A DNA stretch of 64,000 bases from Casuarina equisetifolia (taxonomy: Eukaryota > Streptophyta > Magnoliopsida > Fagales > Casuarinaceae): assembly GCA_028551475.1 (NCBI GenBank), contig CM052356.1, positions 25,137,884 to 25,201,883 of the forward strand, in the 5' to 3' direction. Of the stretch, positions 1-11,279 are shown one piece after another. The position numbers and the translations under genes were made by a program. The notes under the pieces were generated by a model. That model saw only the letters and a list, made by a program, of their open reading frames with translations, was not told where the DNA came from and did not search any database. The first letter of the stretch is position 1; each line of letters starts with the position of its first letter.

Positions 1-319
1 TTTAGGCAAGTAAAAGTTATCCAATTTGCTTCGTAGACCCCTGCCGTATCTAACTTCATCTGAAAAAAGAAGATCAAATCCTGCATCAAACTTCAAGTCC
101 AGATCAGTATCCTTATCTCTGCCACAAAGCCGCAAAATTCAAAGCGCAAAGTAACGCAGTTTATATGCAGATTCCATATTTACAGATGGGGGCATACATC
201 TCAAGAAAAGTAAAAACACTTAAAAGCTTTCCAACAATTAAGCCTCGAAATTGAAATCGTAAACAAAGAGGTCCAAAAGCAAGGTTATCTGTATGGTTTC
301 TGCGATTTGGGGTAAAGAT

Positions 320-754
320 CTAAGCACAAGCACACGGATTGTCAACGATAAGGGTAGCAACATCCTCATCCCCACTCCTGAAGAGCAAGTAGCCGACGGC
401 GAGGCCCACCACCACAGCGATGAAGACCCCTCCGTTAAAGGACATGACCGCCAGCATCAGCATGTACCCGATGGCCGAATTCACTCCGAAGAGCGCTGCC
501 CCGCCGATCTTCGACAGCCACTTCCCCCCTCCTCCAAGGACCTTCCCCCGCAGCAGCGGTTCCTCGATCTGCGCCTGTGGTTTCCGAGTTGAGGCGATCT
601 TGAAGCGCACGCGCCGATCCTCCAAGTACTGGTAAAAGGCGGAGACGACAACGCAAGCCAGCAGGGTGAGCAAGTAACCGGTCCACGTCGTGGTGCGCCA
701 CGAATCGAGCAGGAGGGTGACCTCCTTGCCCCAGTAAAAGGTCATGTGCATCAT
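320..754 (-). CDS. COPT5: Copper transporter, COPT5-like (Ctr family)
   Basis: A 144-residue protein of the Ctr/COPT family, which moves Cu(I) across membranes as a trimer; Arabidopsis COPT5 exports copper from the vacuole or prevacuole. The start is the MM pair at 754, because the longer upstream frame only translates the (CT)n repeat of the 5' leader and the shorter product matches the usual COPT5 length of about 146. Visible features are a short N-terminus with Met and His ([11 protein letters not shown]), a first membrane segment around residues 20-42 ([20 protein letters not shown]), a cytosolic loop rich in Arg and Lys, a second segment containing the Met motif MLMLAVM, and a third with a GxxxG pair (GLAVGYLLF). 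The C-terminus ends in Cys-rich CACA. It is intronless. Positions 1-319 are its AT-rich 3' flank, with nothing else seen. The assignment to COPT5 rather than another COPT rests on the short Met-poor N-terminus and remembered similarity. Confidence 0.93.
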   Translation of the reverse strand: MMHMTFYWGKEVTLLLDSWRTTTWTGYLLTLLACVVVSAFYQYLEDRRVRFKIASTRKPQAQIEEPLLRGKVLGGGGKWLSKIGGAALFGVNSAIGYMLMLAVMSFNGGVFIAVVVGLAVGYLLFRSGDEDVATLIVDNPCACA

Positions 755-774
755 CTTCTTCTTCTTCCTCTCCG

Positions 775-776
<2 letters not shown>

Positions 777-821
<45 letters not shown>
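777..821. repeat. (CT)n microsatellite in the COPT5 leader
   Basis: An uninterrupted CT run of about 45 bases lies 25 bases before the COPT5 start codon. On the transcribed minus strand it reads as (GA)n in the probable 5' UTR. Confidence 0.9.
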
Positions 822-823
<2 letters not shown>

Positions 824-2307
824 TGTTTCTCTCTTTCCTTCTCTTGGGTTTCCAAACAGAAAAGCCGAATTGTTAACAGAATATTGGTTAGGTTGAGGAT
901 ACAGAGACTGGTTATACACTTTTCTCTGGTCGGCGCCTGCTTTGCCTACGTGTGTACGATAACGACTTGTATCTCCGAAATGCCCTCGGGGTGGCTCCGT
1001 TCTTCAAATGCCCTTTGGAGGGCCGCTTTATGCATGCCTGCAGGAATCGTTTTGGTTTAGGCTGGGTGGGGCCAGCCCTGGTTAGACTCCGATTCAAGCA
1101 ACTGGAAAGGCAAGGTTGTCGTTATCCGAATGGGATTCCCAGATTACTTCTTTTTTATTTTGTTTGCAATAAAATAAAGATTCGGCTCAACCCTTTTAAC
1201 CCGGTTGATAGACGCGGACTGGCAGTTCCGTAAATATATGGAAACAGTGGTGCATTTCTGGGACTGAGAGTTCGAATGACGAGAAAAGTAGTACAAACCA
1301 AAATGTTGTAGTACAGGGAGCCCTCCGCCTGAAGGTTGATTGCCCAGTACATGATACGTCCAGTACTTTTTTGTTTCTATTTTTGTACGACTTGGGATGG
1401 AAAATTTCTTTAATTATTTACTGTTGATGGATTTAATTCCGACATAAATTTTTCGATAAACATAACAGACATAGTCTTCAATACTGGAGAGTTCGATATA
1501 TATATATATTTATTTATTTAGTTATTTATTTATTATTTTCACCTTTATCGATGGAAACGAAATGAGGAGTACGGTCAACGATTATTACATGATTTTGTGG
1601 TATTACGATAAGAATTTGAGGTATACAAAGCGTGTAGCTTTGCCGTGGACAATTAAACAACGGAAGCAATCAATTGTTCTCACATGATAATGTTATTTTA
1701 ATTTTTTTTCTTCATAAATTAACAATATATGTAATCACATAGGGTTTACTCGGTATAGCTCGTGCAAATTCACTCTTTATGGTATGGTTTGGGCCTTATT
1801 GAATATTTTTTTTAAAAAAAAAAAGAGTAATTTTTAGATAATATTTAAATATAAAATTATTTTTTCTAATTCATAAGTCATTTGGATTAAAATTTAAGTT
1901 TATTTATTTTCATTCCAATTCCTATTATCAAAACTAAATTGATTTGCTCTAACTCTCATTCAACTTCAAGTATTTGAAGTATGTTTACTATGTAAAGAAA
2001 ATGTTGATGGCCAAATCCCATACCAAAAAAATATAATTTTTGGATAATAGTTAAATATTGAGTTTTTTTTCTCATATTCATAAATTAGTTTTTAAGCTAG
2101 ATTTTAAGCCTATTTACAAGTCATACAAACTAACATAAATGTCAAAACAAAAAACAGCCCGTAGTACTAATTATCACACATTGAACCTTTAGTTTTTACT
2201 TCCTTAAAATGTTCTAAGGCATACTAATGATTGCGTCCAATTCAATGGTATTTCAAACCTTCCGAGTTGAATTACATGCATACCTCGTTAGCAAACTCTT
2301 GTAACCT
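822..2307. other. Intergenic, AT-rich, upstream of COPT5
   Basis: Apart from the GTAC cluster described separately, this stretch holds no supported gene. From about 1400 it becomes strongly AT-rich with short runs of TA and TTTA, for example near 1497-1530. The open frames in it are short and lack recognisable domains. Confidence 0.6.
1291..1572 (-). promoter_or_regulatory. Cluster of GTAC cores upstream of COPT5
   Basis: GTAC occurs at 1291, 1311, 1347, 1363 and 1385, five times in 98 bases, and again at 1569. A single further copy lies nearer the gene at 954. GTAC is the core bound by plant SPL proteins, including the copper-deficiency regulator SPL7, and is palindromic so orientation does not matter. 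The cluster is about 540-820 bases upstream of the COPT5 start. The motif count is observed; a role in copper regulation is inference. Confidence 0.4.
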
Positions 2308-2312
2308 ATTTT

Positions 2313-2822
2313 AAGATGAAAATTAAGAAACTGTAGTGCCACACAGCATATAAGTAAATCTTATTTATACCAAAAGGGTGCTCTTAGAGTCATACAAAGC
2401 TCCTCACTCAGAAAACCATGAGCTGAGCCTTTCCATACATGTCTTATTTATAGAGTTAGTATTACACAGCACCAAGGACTTTACTTGCAGTGTACTCCAC
2501 GTCTTCAAGGGAGAGTGCAACCTATCTTCTTCTTCTTGAAGACTTGACTGCCGACTCTACTGGAGGAAGGTTCCTCTGACACATCATTAATGTGTTTTAT
2601 AGCAACGTGGGAATAGCCTCCTAGCTGACTTGCTGTGCAGGTAATACCATCACAGTTGAGATCATGTTTTGATCCAGCAGAAGTCACGTATGATGTCACG
2701 GTACCTCCTGATTCATACTTTGTGAAGGCTGACTTGGATCCTATGTCAAGATGATGTGGCATTTCCTTACTTCTAGCACCGTTTCCATTTGATTTCATTA
2801 CATTCAGAGCTGCTTCATCAAC
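2313..2822 (-). repeat. 3' LTR of the copia element
   Basis: About 510 bp and collinear with the copy at 7452-7961. It is the 3' LTR in the element's orientation because the polypurine tract abuts its right edge. The pol reading frame runs into it and stops at 2505. Compared with the other LTR I count three differences, one near 2519 and two near 2612-2617. Confidence 0.95.
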
Positions 2823-5800
2823 ACTCCCCCGCAAGGTTGGCTGTATCACACCAAGCTTGTTCCTCATGTCTTCATACTTTGCCTGTGAGAGAGGCTTAGT
2901 GAACATATCAGCTAGCTGTTCTGTGGAGGGCACGTACACGGTCATTATGGTTCCCTGTGCCACCTTTTCCCTTACGAAGTGGAAGTCTACATCCATATGT
3001 TTTGTACGTTTGTGCTGTGTTGGGTTTACACTCATGTACAAGGCAGCAAGGTTGTCACAGTAGAGTTTTATAGGAGTCGATTGACTGACTTCTAAAAATC
3101 TTAATAAATGTAGGATCCATACCACCTCTGCAGTACCTTCAGCAAGTGCCTTGTATTCTGCTTCAGCAGAGGACCAGGCAACAGCATCCTGTTTTCTTGA
3201 ACACCACGAAATGCAATTTGCTCCAATGAAAATACAGAACCCAATAGTCGACTTTCGGGACTCAGTGCATCCTGCCCAATCTGAGTCTGTAAAACCATAC
3301 AGATTTGCACTACTTCGGTTTAATATATGCAACCCGTGTTTGATCGTTCCTTGAACATAACGCAAGATGCGTTTCAAGTCATGAAAATCCTGCAATGTTG
3401 GTTTGGCCATTTTTTGACAGAGTTTGTTTACTGGATAAGCTAAGTCCGGCCTTGTTATAGTCATGTATTGCAAGGCTCCAACGATGCTTCAGAAAAGAGT
3501 TGGTTGTGCAAATAATTCTTCCCCATTTTCTATCAGTTGTTGCTTAGTGGCCATTGGTGTAGGGATAGGTCTACAGAACATCATTTCTGCACGTCGCAAG
3601 ATGTCCAGTCCATATTTTTCTTGTGAGAGGAATAGTCCTTCTGCTCCTCGTTGAACTTGCATTCCCAGAAAAAAATGCAAGTCTCCTAAATCTTTGATTG
3701 GGAACATTTCAGAGAGACGGTCAGCAAAACTTTACACATGGTAAAGAGAGTTACCTGTTACTACCAAGTCGTCCACATATACTAGGATCCATATGTGCAC
3801 TCCCCCGCGCTGGTAAACGAATAAGGAGCAGTCATATGGACAACATCTAAAATCATGATCCAAAAGGAATTTCGACAGCTTGTTGAACCATGCTCTTGGA
3901 CTTTGTTTCAGTCCATACAATGCTCGTTCCAGTGCACACACATGCCCTGGTCTTTGAGGATCACGGAAGCCATCCGACTGTTCCATAAACACCACCTCCT
4001 TGAGCCATCCATGGAGGAAGGCATTGTCCACATCGTACTGCTTTATTGGCCATCCTTGAATGGTTGCTAGTGTGAAGATCAATCTAATTGTTGTAGGCTT
4101 TACCACTGGGCTGTAGGTTTCCACGTAATCTATTCCAAGCTCTTGATTGTACCCTTTTGTGACTAAACGAGCCTTTAGTCGCTCAAGGCTTCCATCGGCT
4201 GCAAGTTTAGGCTTGAACACCCACTTGCACCCGATCACATTCATAGTATAGTGCCTTGGTACAAGTCTCCAAGTGGAAGTTTGCTTTAAGGCCCAAATTT
4301 CGTTCTCCATTGCACTCCTCCAGCCGGGATGCATGAGAGCTTCAGAGAGGGATGAAGGGATAGCTGGTATAGGATGCACGGTATGCATGGCATATCGTGG
4401 GTTAGATCTGAGAGCTCTTACCTGACTTCTAGTTGTCATGGTATGTGATCGTTAGGGTGTTTCTTTTCTATTGTTGGGAGGATTGGGTGAAAAGGAAGCT
4501 TGCCTTAAGGGGGAAGAGATAAGGGTATTTATAATGGTGCAAGGACTTTCTTCTTCTCGCTGTTCTGAATGAAAGAAATCTGAACTTTGATCACCTTGTG
4601 CGTCATCCTCTAGGCCTGGAGTTGAAAGTCCTTCATCAGTTTCATAGGTAGTAATGTCAAGTGTCGGTTCTGACATATTTTCGTCATATATGCAATGAGT
4701 GACGTTGTTGGTAGGTTCTGAGAGTTGCTGCTGTTCTGGTGCCGTGTTTGTGGGGAGCCGACGTGTTATTTTATTACTTGCATTTTCTTGTGGAGTTACT
4801 GTCGGTGTGCCTCCTTCATCAAATATTTCTACACGTGTGTTTCCATATTGAGGTGAGTCAGATGTTTCCAACAACTGGGGATCATGTCCTGATATGTTTT
4901 CTGGTTCTTCATAATTTTCTGACAAGTTATCCCACGTTTCTTGCTTCTCATTCATTCCACTTGCTGTTTTCCTTAAGGCTTGATATTTTTTTGATTTTCT
5001 TTCTCTGATTTTATCACGGTGATGTCCTGAGATTGCAGTTTTGTCCTTTGAAGTAGTGGGTGCAGTATGTTTAAACTGTCCTTCGACAGTTTTAAATTGA
5101 TTTCCCTCGGTGGTGCTCGTATCATTGTGATCTCTTAGTTGATGTTCGTCCTTGCTGTCTTGTCTGAATGAAAAAACTTGTTCTTGAAAGATAACATGCC
5201 TAGATATAAAAATTCTACCTGTTTCTGGATGGAGGCATCGATATCCTTTGTGTCTGGCACTATATCTTAAGAACACACATGCGATTGATCTAGCAGATAA
5301 TTTACTTGTGGTGATAGAACGAAGACATGGGAAACATTGGGAACCAAAAGCTCTTAACATACCATAGTTTGGCCTTCGATTGTATAGCATCTCATAAGGT
5401 GATTTATTATTCAAAACTATTGTCGGTAATCGGTTAATTATATACACAGCCGTCAGAAAAGCTTCTGTCCAGTACTTATGTGGTAGCTTTGCATGATTCA
5501 TCATTGTTCTTCCGAGTTCTGAAATATGTCGATGCTTTCTTTCCGCAATTTCATTCTGTTGAGGTGTGTAGGGACAGGAAAATTGTTGAATTATTCCATA
5601 TTTGGCCAGATGTTCCGTTAGTTCTTTATTAACATATTCACCTCCATTGTCAGATTGTAAGACTTTTATTTTTGCATTAAATTGGCGTTCTACCATTGTT
5701 TGAAACAATGCAAAGGTCTGATAAAATTCAGATTTTCTTTTAATGGGGTAGATCCAGGAAAATCTAGTATAATCATCTATTAATATTACATAGTACAAAA

Positions 5801-7409
5801 ATCCTTGGCATGAAGCTGTAGGGGAAGGCCCCCAAAGATCGCTATGAATCTTTTCCAAAGAAGATCTTGACTTATTTATTGTACTTGAAAAAGGTAAATG
5901 ATGGCTCTTATTTTCTTGACAATCTTGACATAAGTCTGGAATTTCACCATTAACAGTAATATAATGCTGACTTGATAGGTACTTCAAAATGCGAAGGTTA
6001 GAGTGTCCTAATCTTTTATGTCATGTACTGCCATCTGTACTTTGCTGATGGTGGGAAAATAGAGCTTGTTCCGGTTTAACTGGCAGTACATACATATCTC
6101 CTTTTCTACGTCCCTTAAGGAGCGTTTCCTGAGTGACTAGATCCTTTACCACAAAAGAAGTTTTGTCAAATATTACTATGCAGGGGTAATCATCCGTTAA
6201 TTTTGAGATAGATAATAGATTTTGAGTGATGTTAGGAGAAACTAAGACTGATTTTAGTTTTAATTTTCCATTTTTCAGAATTGTTGTTCCAATATGGGTG
6301 ATTGGGATATTTTGTCCGTTTCCAATCATAATGCCATCCGAACCACTATAAGGTTAGAGATTATCAAGTTTACTTGGGTTGTCAACAATGTGTGATGTAG
6401 CCCCTGAGTCAGCAACCCATTCTTCTTTATTTGGTTCTACTATTTGTAGTGCTGATAGGGCTTTGGGAATTTCTTCACTTTGGAAGGAATGATCAAAACG
6501 TTTCCAACATTCTAAGGCAGTATGTCCTCTTTTACTGCAGATTTGACAAGTGGTTATTGGACGATTATCTGAATTAGTAAAATTGTTACCTGAGGGCTTA
6601 TTTTGTAAATTTGGTTGATTTTGCCATTGCCGCTCTCTGTTGAATGTGGCGGCTGGATTGAAGCCTCTTCCTTGAGAGGAAAAGTATGATCCTCTTCCAC
6701 GGTTGGGTCCTCGTCCTCCTCTTCCATTCCTTTGAGCTACAAATGCCATATTTTCATTTGGAGTGCTGATTTTATTTGATCCATACCTTTGGTGCCTAGC
6801 TTCATAAGCTTGAAGTTGAGAAACTACTTCGCTAAAGTCCGGTATTGGAGGACGAAACATTGTGGTTTTGAAAGCTTCATAGTCCCGTCCTAGACTTTTA
6901 AGAAGGCGAAATGTTTTGGCAGAATCTGTGAGAGGTCATCCAATAGAGTTGAGTTGATTCACGAGTCCTTTGAATTCAAATAGGAAAATTTGGAGTTGTT
7001 TCCCTTCTTTGTTCAAGTTGTTGATTTGGGACAATAAGTCAAATTCTCGAGCTTCTATCTTTTGTGCAAAGTGATTTGCCAGAGCTTTCCAAATTAAGGC
7101 TGCCGTATCTAGTTCAAAGATGTGTCCTAGAGCCTCTTCCGAGAGTGTGCTCAATATCCAGGACTTAACTAAGGCATCGCTTTGTATCCAAGCTTCATGG
7201 TCTAGATTTGCTTCTTCCTTCCCATCGTTGGTTATTATATCAGACGGTTGAGGTGTAGCTCCGGTGATGAATCCAGTGAGTTTCTGGGTTTGTATAAGAG
7301 ACTTCATCTGAATCATCCATGGAAGATAGTTTCCTTCGGTAAGTTTGATTGTGACAAAGTTACTAACGTTTACTGAATTGGGGAACATGTATGTGGATTT
7401 ACGAGACAT
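2505..7409 (-). pseudogene. copia gag-pol polyprotein, disrupted by six in-frame stops
   Basis: Gag starts at the ATG at 7409. All open segments (ending at 6936, 6354, 6021, 4452, 3732, 3489 and 2505) share one reading frame, so no frameshift is needed over about 4.9 kb. In order there are a UBN2-type gag; a CCHC zinc knuckle (CQICSKRGHTALECW) near 6540; the protease motif DSGATSH near 6400; an integrase with a GAG-pre-integrase HKRLGH segment near 6000 and acidic residues in LIDDYT, QSDNGGEY and the AERKHRH region between about 5790 and 5520; a reverse transcriptase with YVDD near 3775; and RNase H with DSDWAG and SSAEAEY near 3150-3300. Internal stop codons lie at 6936-6938, 6354-6356, 6021-6023, 4452-4454, 3732-3734 and 3489-3491, three TGA and three TAA. 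Intact segments are typical of the family; the element is defective as read. Confidence 0.93.
2824..2832 (-). other. Polypurine tract of the copia element
   Basis: On the minus strand the bases immediately before the 3' LTR read GCGGGGGAG, the expected purine-rich primer for plus-strand DNA synthesis in LTR elements. Confidence 0.8.
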
Positions 7410-7440
7410 TTTGTAGAGTTTGTTGGATGCGGATCGAGTG

Positions 7441-7452
7441 GCTCTGATACCA
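7441..7452 (-). other. Primer-binding site (initiator Met tRNA)
   Basis: The minus strand reads TGGTATCAGAGC directly after the 5' LTR, the standard copia primer-binding site complementary to the 3' end of initiator methionine tRNA. Confidence 0.93.
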
Positions 7453-7961
7453 AGATGAAAATTAAGAAACTGTAGTGCCACACAGCATATAAGTAAATCT
7501 TATTTATACCAAAAGGGTGCTCTTAGAGTCATACAAAGCTCCTCACTCAGAAAACCATGAGCTGAGCCTTTCCATACATGTCTTATTTATAGAGTTAGTA
7601 TTACACAGCACCAAGGACTTTACTTGCAGTGTACTCCACGTCTTCAAGGGAGAGTGCAGCCTATCTTCTTCTTCTTGAAGACTTGACTGCCGACTCTACT
7701 GGAGGAAGGTTCCTCTGACACATCATTAATGTGTTTTATAGCAACGTGGGAATAGCCTCCTGGCTAACTTGCTGTGCAGGTAATACCATCACAGTTGAGA
7801 TCATGTTTTGATCCAGCAGAAGTCACGTATGATGTCACGGTACCTCCTGATTCATACTTTGTGAAGGCTGACTTGGATCCTATGTCAAGATGATGTGGCA
7901 TTTCCTTACTTCTAGCACCGTTTCCATTTGATTTCATTACATTCAGAGCTGCTTCATCAAC
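7452..7961 (-). repeat. 5' LTR of the copia element
   Basis: About 510 bp, the upstream LTR in the element's orientation, next to the primer-binding site. It should hold the element's promoter. It is nearly identical to the LTR at 2313-2822. Confidence 0.95.
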
Positions 7962-7966
7962 ATTTT

Positions 7967-10844
7967 GAACTTGAAAATTGGGAGTCCGCGGACTATACTG
8001 GTCCTTAAGATCTCAGTAGTTCACGCATTCAAATGGATGTGATCCTACGTGCTAATATGCCAAAGAGATCACATATTCTAAAGTAATAGGATCCAAAACG
8101 TAATTATATTGCATACCAGAAGGTTGCATTTTGTTTCTCAAGACGATTTCTTATTTACCAAACAATTATACCTTTTCCTTTTGTTTCATAAAATTCTAAT
8201 AACAAATATACCATTTAACTTTTAAGTTTTACATGACTAATCTACTACTTTTTGCAAGGATTCAATGCCCTGTAGTTATTATGAAATGGAGAGTAGAGAA
8301 AGAAGGAATTATATCTATTATAATTACTTCTACCCTAACCATTTGTTTGTAATAAGTAACCATTTCTTCTCCAAGTTAGAGAGGAAAAAGCTTTAAAAAA
8401 AAAAAAGTCTTAGAGTTATTTGACCAACCCAAGATGTGTAATCCAAAGAAAGTTTTTATGATAACCAAACAAATATGTTCGAAATATATTTTGAAAATCT
8501 CTAGCAAAATATTAGACTTTCATGTGCCAAAAGCAAAGAAAATATTTGTGTTATAATCATAATATCTTGAGTCATGATATTATGTGAACCCAAATACATG
8601 ACGTATTAATAAGGCATAGTAACTTATTAAGTTATGCAAAAATAGGATTTCAATGTAATATAAAGTAAGTCTTAAAAAATGGACACTTCATATGTCAAAT
8701 ATGAACTAAGTTGAATGCTTAATGCTAGTGATTAAGTGTTGCAAAACATTACACTCAAACCTTCACAAATATATATAATAATAATAATTTTTTTAAAAAA
8801 AACCTTCACAAATATGCAATTTCACCTTGTAAAATCGCCGCAAGAGGTCACGGTTTTGTGAGCAGGGTATATGCAAAGGATAAAAACGCGTCATATCATT
8901 TGAAGAACGGCATCAAATAGGCACCGTTTGATCACAGGGAAGAAGCTAACCTAGGGGAGATTTGACCGGCTGACTAATTTGGTTATTCTGTATTGCACTC
9001 AACGAATTTGAATGGAGGATTCCAAACAGTAACTCAACAGCTAGTAAGAGATCACTACGTAGATATAGTGAAAATAAAGTTTTCTTAGAATCAAGATTTA
9101 TTGTTTGTGCCTTTTAGTAATTTACTACTTATATAGTAATTCTTCTAAATTCCCTTTTTGGTTGATAGTATGTAACTATCATTGAAAATTCATAAGAATT
9201 ACTAGGAAACCCAGGATTCTAAAACTTTAGACATTTATAATTCTCAAAGAGGTATTGATGATTTTAATTTATAAAAAGCCTACACTAAGATTATGTTGTG
9301 CAAAACCTATCTTATCATCAATTACATTACACATGACATGCAAGTTATGGTGGAACTAGATCAAGATATAATTCCCCTATGATTAAGACATTAAATCATT
9401 AGTGCGTGGTTCTGATGTGTACCTTTACCTAACATTTTGTCACAATCAACAAAGACTATGACGGAAAGTATCTAATACAAATGAAAGATAATTGAAAAAT
9501 AATTGAAAGATAATTTATTTAAGGGAAATTAAATCTCTTAGATTTTTTTTTTAATTTCAAGTATATGAGATTTAAATAGTTATTGGCACCATAATTTTAA
9601 TTATTGTGCCTCTTAAGAAATAAGAGAATGCATAACAAAAAAAATAAACCTTGTAACACAATCTTAATAAAACATCCCACCTTTCTTTGACTTGGTCTTC
9701 TAGACTCGAGGTTTCTTTGACTTGGTTGTTTGTTGTACGCCGCACGTGGCAGAAAAATAAAAGGGGGGGAAGATGATGAGTTTCATGTTGTGTCTGGTAT
9801 ATGAGGCCCCTGAGCTGGAAGGCGGGATCGAGACCTCGTGGAAGTCATACAAATTTTCCATTCCTATTCCCTCCTTTTGATCTCACTGGTAGAATTGATA
9901 TACACCGAAACGTAAACTTTACTTCCATTATGGTGCAAGCAACATGTGGAAATTAACAAAATCGATTATGTGCAGTATGCACATCACACCCCTGTATAAG
10001 CATTGAGAAATCCGGAACTAGAATGCAGGGATTGAAGAACAAATTGGATAGAACTTCTTTATTAGGACAAGTAAACCATTTTACAGGGAAAGACCTTGGA
10101 TTCTCAGGTACAATAATGAATGAATCAACCTAAAATCATACAATCTATACAGAAGAGAAAGCTAAAAGTCTTCAGTCGATCCCGTCCATGTTCCCGGCAC
10201 TCTAATGGTCGTCTTCCTCGGTCTGTTGCAACTCTTTTACCAAAGAGGGCTCCTGTTTGGTCTGCAAAGGCTCGCTTGCTATGCAGAGCAAGCCAACGTG
10301 AAAGCTCCCTGCTGCCAGTTCCCATCTTGGGAACCGACTGCTAACCATCCACCGTGGCAGTCTGAACAATCATCAAACACAGGCCTATCATTCTGATTCT
10401 GATAAATCAATCAAAAGATAAGAGTAGTCCCTTCCCTCTCCGGCGAGCGGATGCGGTCATATTCTAATCTTCAAGGAAGCCCCATGACAAGGATAAAAGG
10501 TTGCATTTTAAGCTACACTTCTCTGGGCTCCAAGCAAATGAAATTGATGCTTCAATGAACAAGAAACGTAGTCCCAAGAAAAGTCATTGAAAATGCATTT
10601 GGGTATTAAAAACGAGGAAGCAGAGTATCCTTCAATCTTCCTCTCATCCAATCGAAATGTAAAGAGCAAGATATCCCAATAAGGCATTGAATTAAACTAA
10701 GCTGAACCTTGGCTAAGCGCTAAGCGCTAATCATCTGGGCACACCATTTTGCGTAACAATTTACAAGCAATTATTCAACTCGCACTTCTCCCCCTACCTC
10801 TACATATATATATATATATATATACCAGCACCTCCACCAATGTT
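7967..10844. other. Intergenic, mostly AT-rich, no supported gene
   Basis: No recognisable coding exon. The block from about 10030 to 10800 is less AT-rich than the rest and lies just 3' of the DUF1677 gene, so part of it may be that gene's 3' UTR or a noncoding transcript. Short overlapping frames at 10120-10396 on both strands have no domain I recognise. A (TA)n run sits at about 10805-10826 and a short palindromic repeat of AGCGCT near 10715. Confidence 0.5.
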
Positions 10845-11228
10845 TCACTCCTTCTTGGTCCCTGAAATCCTCGGAAAGCAGCTTTGGGATCGAAGAATCC
10901 CTTTCTTGTCGGGAGCATCCAAAGACCGCCGAAGAAGCTGTTTCATCGCCACAATCAACTCCTCCGCAGGATTGTCGGGAGGACTGGAGGACCTGAATTG
11001 CTCGTAGAACTTCACGTGCCGTTTCAGTGCCTCATCGGTACTCGTATCTTTCGGCGATCGGTACAGCTCGTCTTTAACGGCCTCGGAGCAGAGCCCGCAT
11101 ATCCAACGGCCTTGATACCTCTCTCGCACGCGCGCAATGTAGACCACCGTGCACTCCTCCGTTAATCCACAGCAATGGCACTTCACCAACTCCACTTCGC
11201 TCGACTCCCCGCCGCTTGAGATTGCCAT
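10845..11228 (-). CDS. DUF1677 family protein
   Basis: A 127-residue plant-specific protein of unknown function. The start chosen is the internal Met at 11228 (MAISSGGE), because the 17 residues before it (from 11279) do not look like the family and family members begin a short distance before the Cys cluster. Visible features are CHCCGLTEEC at about residues 17-26, then YIARVRERYQGRWICGLCSEAVKDEL, giving a CHCC...C...CGLC pattern that could bind zinc (inference), then a helical segment DEALKRHVKFYEQF typical of the family, and a basic Ser-rich tail. It is intronless. No known enzyme activity is attached to the family. If the longer start is used the product is 144 residues. Confidence 0.85.
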   Translation of the reverse strand: MAISSGGESSEVELVKCHCCGLTEECTVVYIARVRERYQGRWICGLCSEAVKDELYRSPKDTSTDEALKRHVKFYEQFRSSSPPDNPAEELIVAMKQLLRRSLDAPDKKGILRSQSCFPRISGTKKE

Positions 11229-11279
11229 TCTTGAACCGATGGGAAACAAAATCCGATGACTAAATAAAGAGAACCACAC

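Larger units (their letters stand above)
2313..7962 (-). mobile_element. Ty1/copia LTR retrotransposon, complete length, coding frame broken
   Basis: About 5.65 kb element on the minus strand with two LTRs of about 510 bp (2313-2822 and 7452-7961). The order of internal domains is gag, zinc knuckle, protease, integrase, reverse transcriptase, RNase H, which is the copia order. A primer-binding site complementary to initiator Met tRNA (7441-7452) and a G-rich polypurine tract (about 2824-2832) flank the internal region. A candidate 5-bp target duplication ATTTT is present at 2308-2312 and 7962-7966; the outer limits are uncertain by one to three bases because base 7962 could belong to the LTR or the duplication. 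The LTRs differ at three positions, all transitions, so the insertion looks recent. The polyprotein has six premature stops and cannot act alone as it stands. Confidence 0.96.

Noticed and set aside
320..919. A 199-codon frame extending the copper transporter upstream
   Set aside because: The extra 55 codons mainly translate the GA microsatellite into Arg-Glu repeats and are absent from the family; the MM start at 754 gives the usual length.
10120..10396. Open frames on both strands 3' of the DUF1677 gene
   Set aside because: Complementary shadows of each other with no domain; more likely 3' UTR or noncoding sequence.
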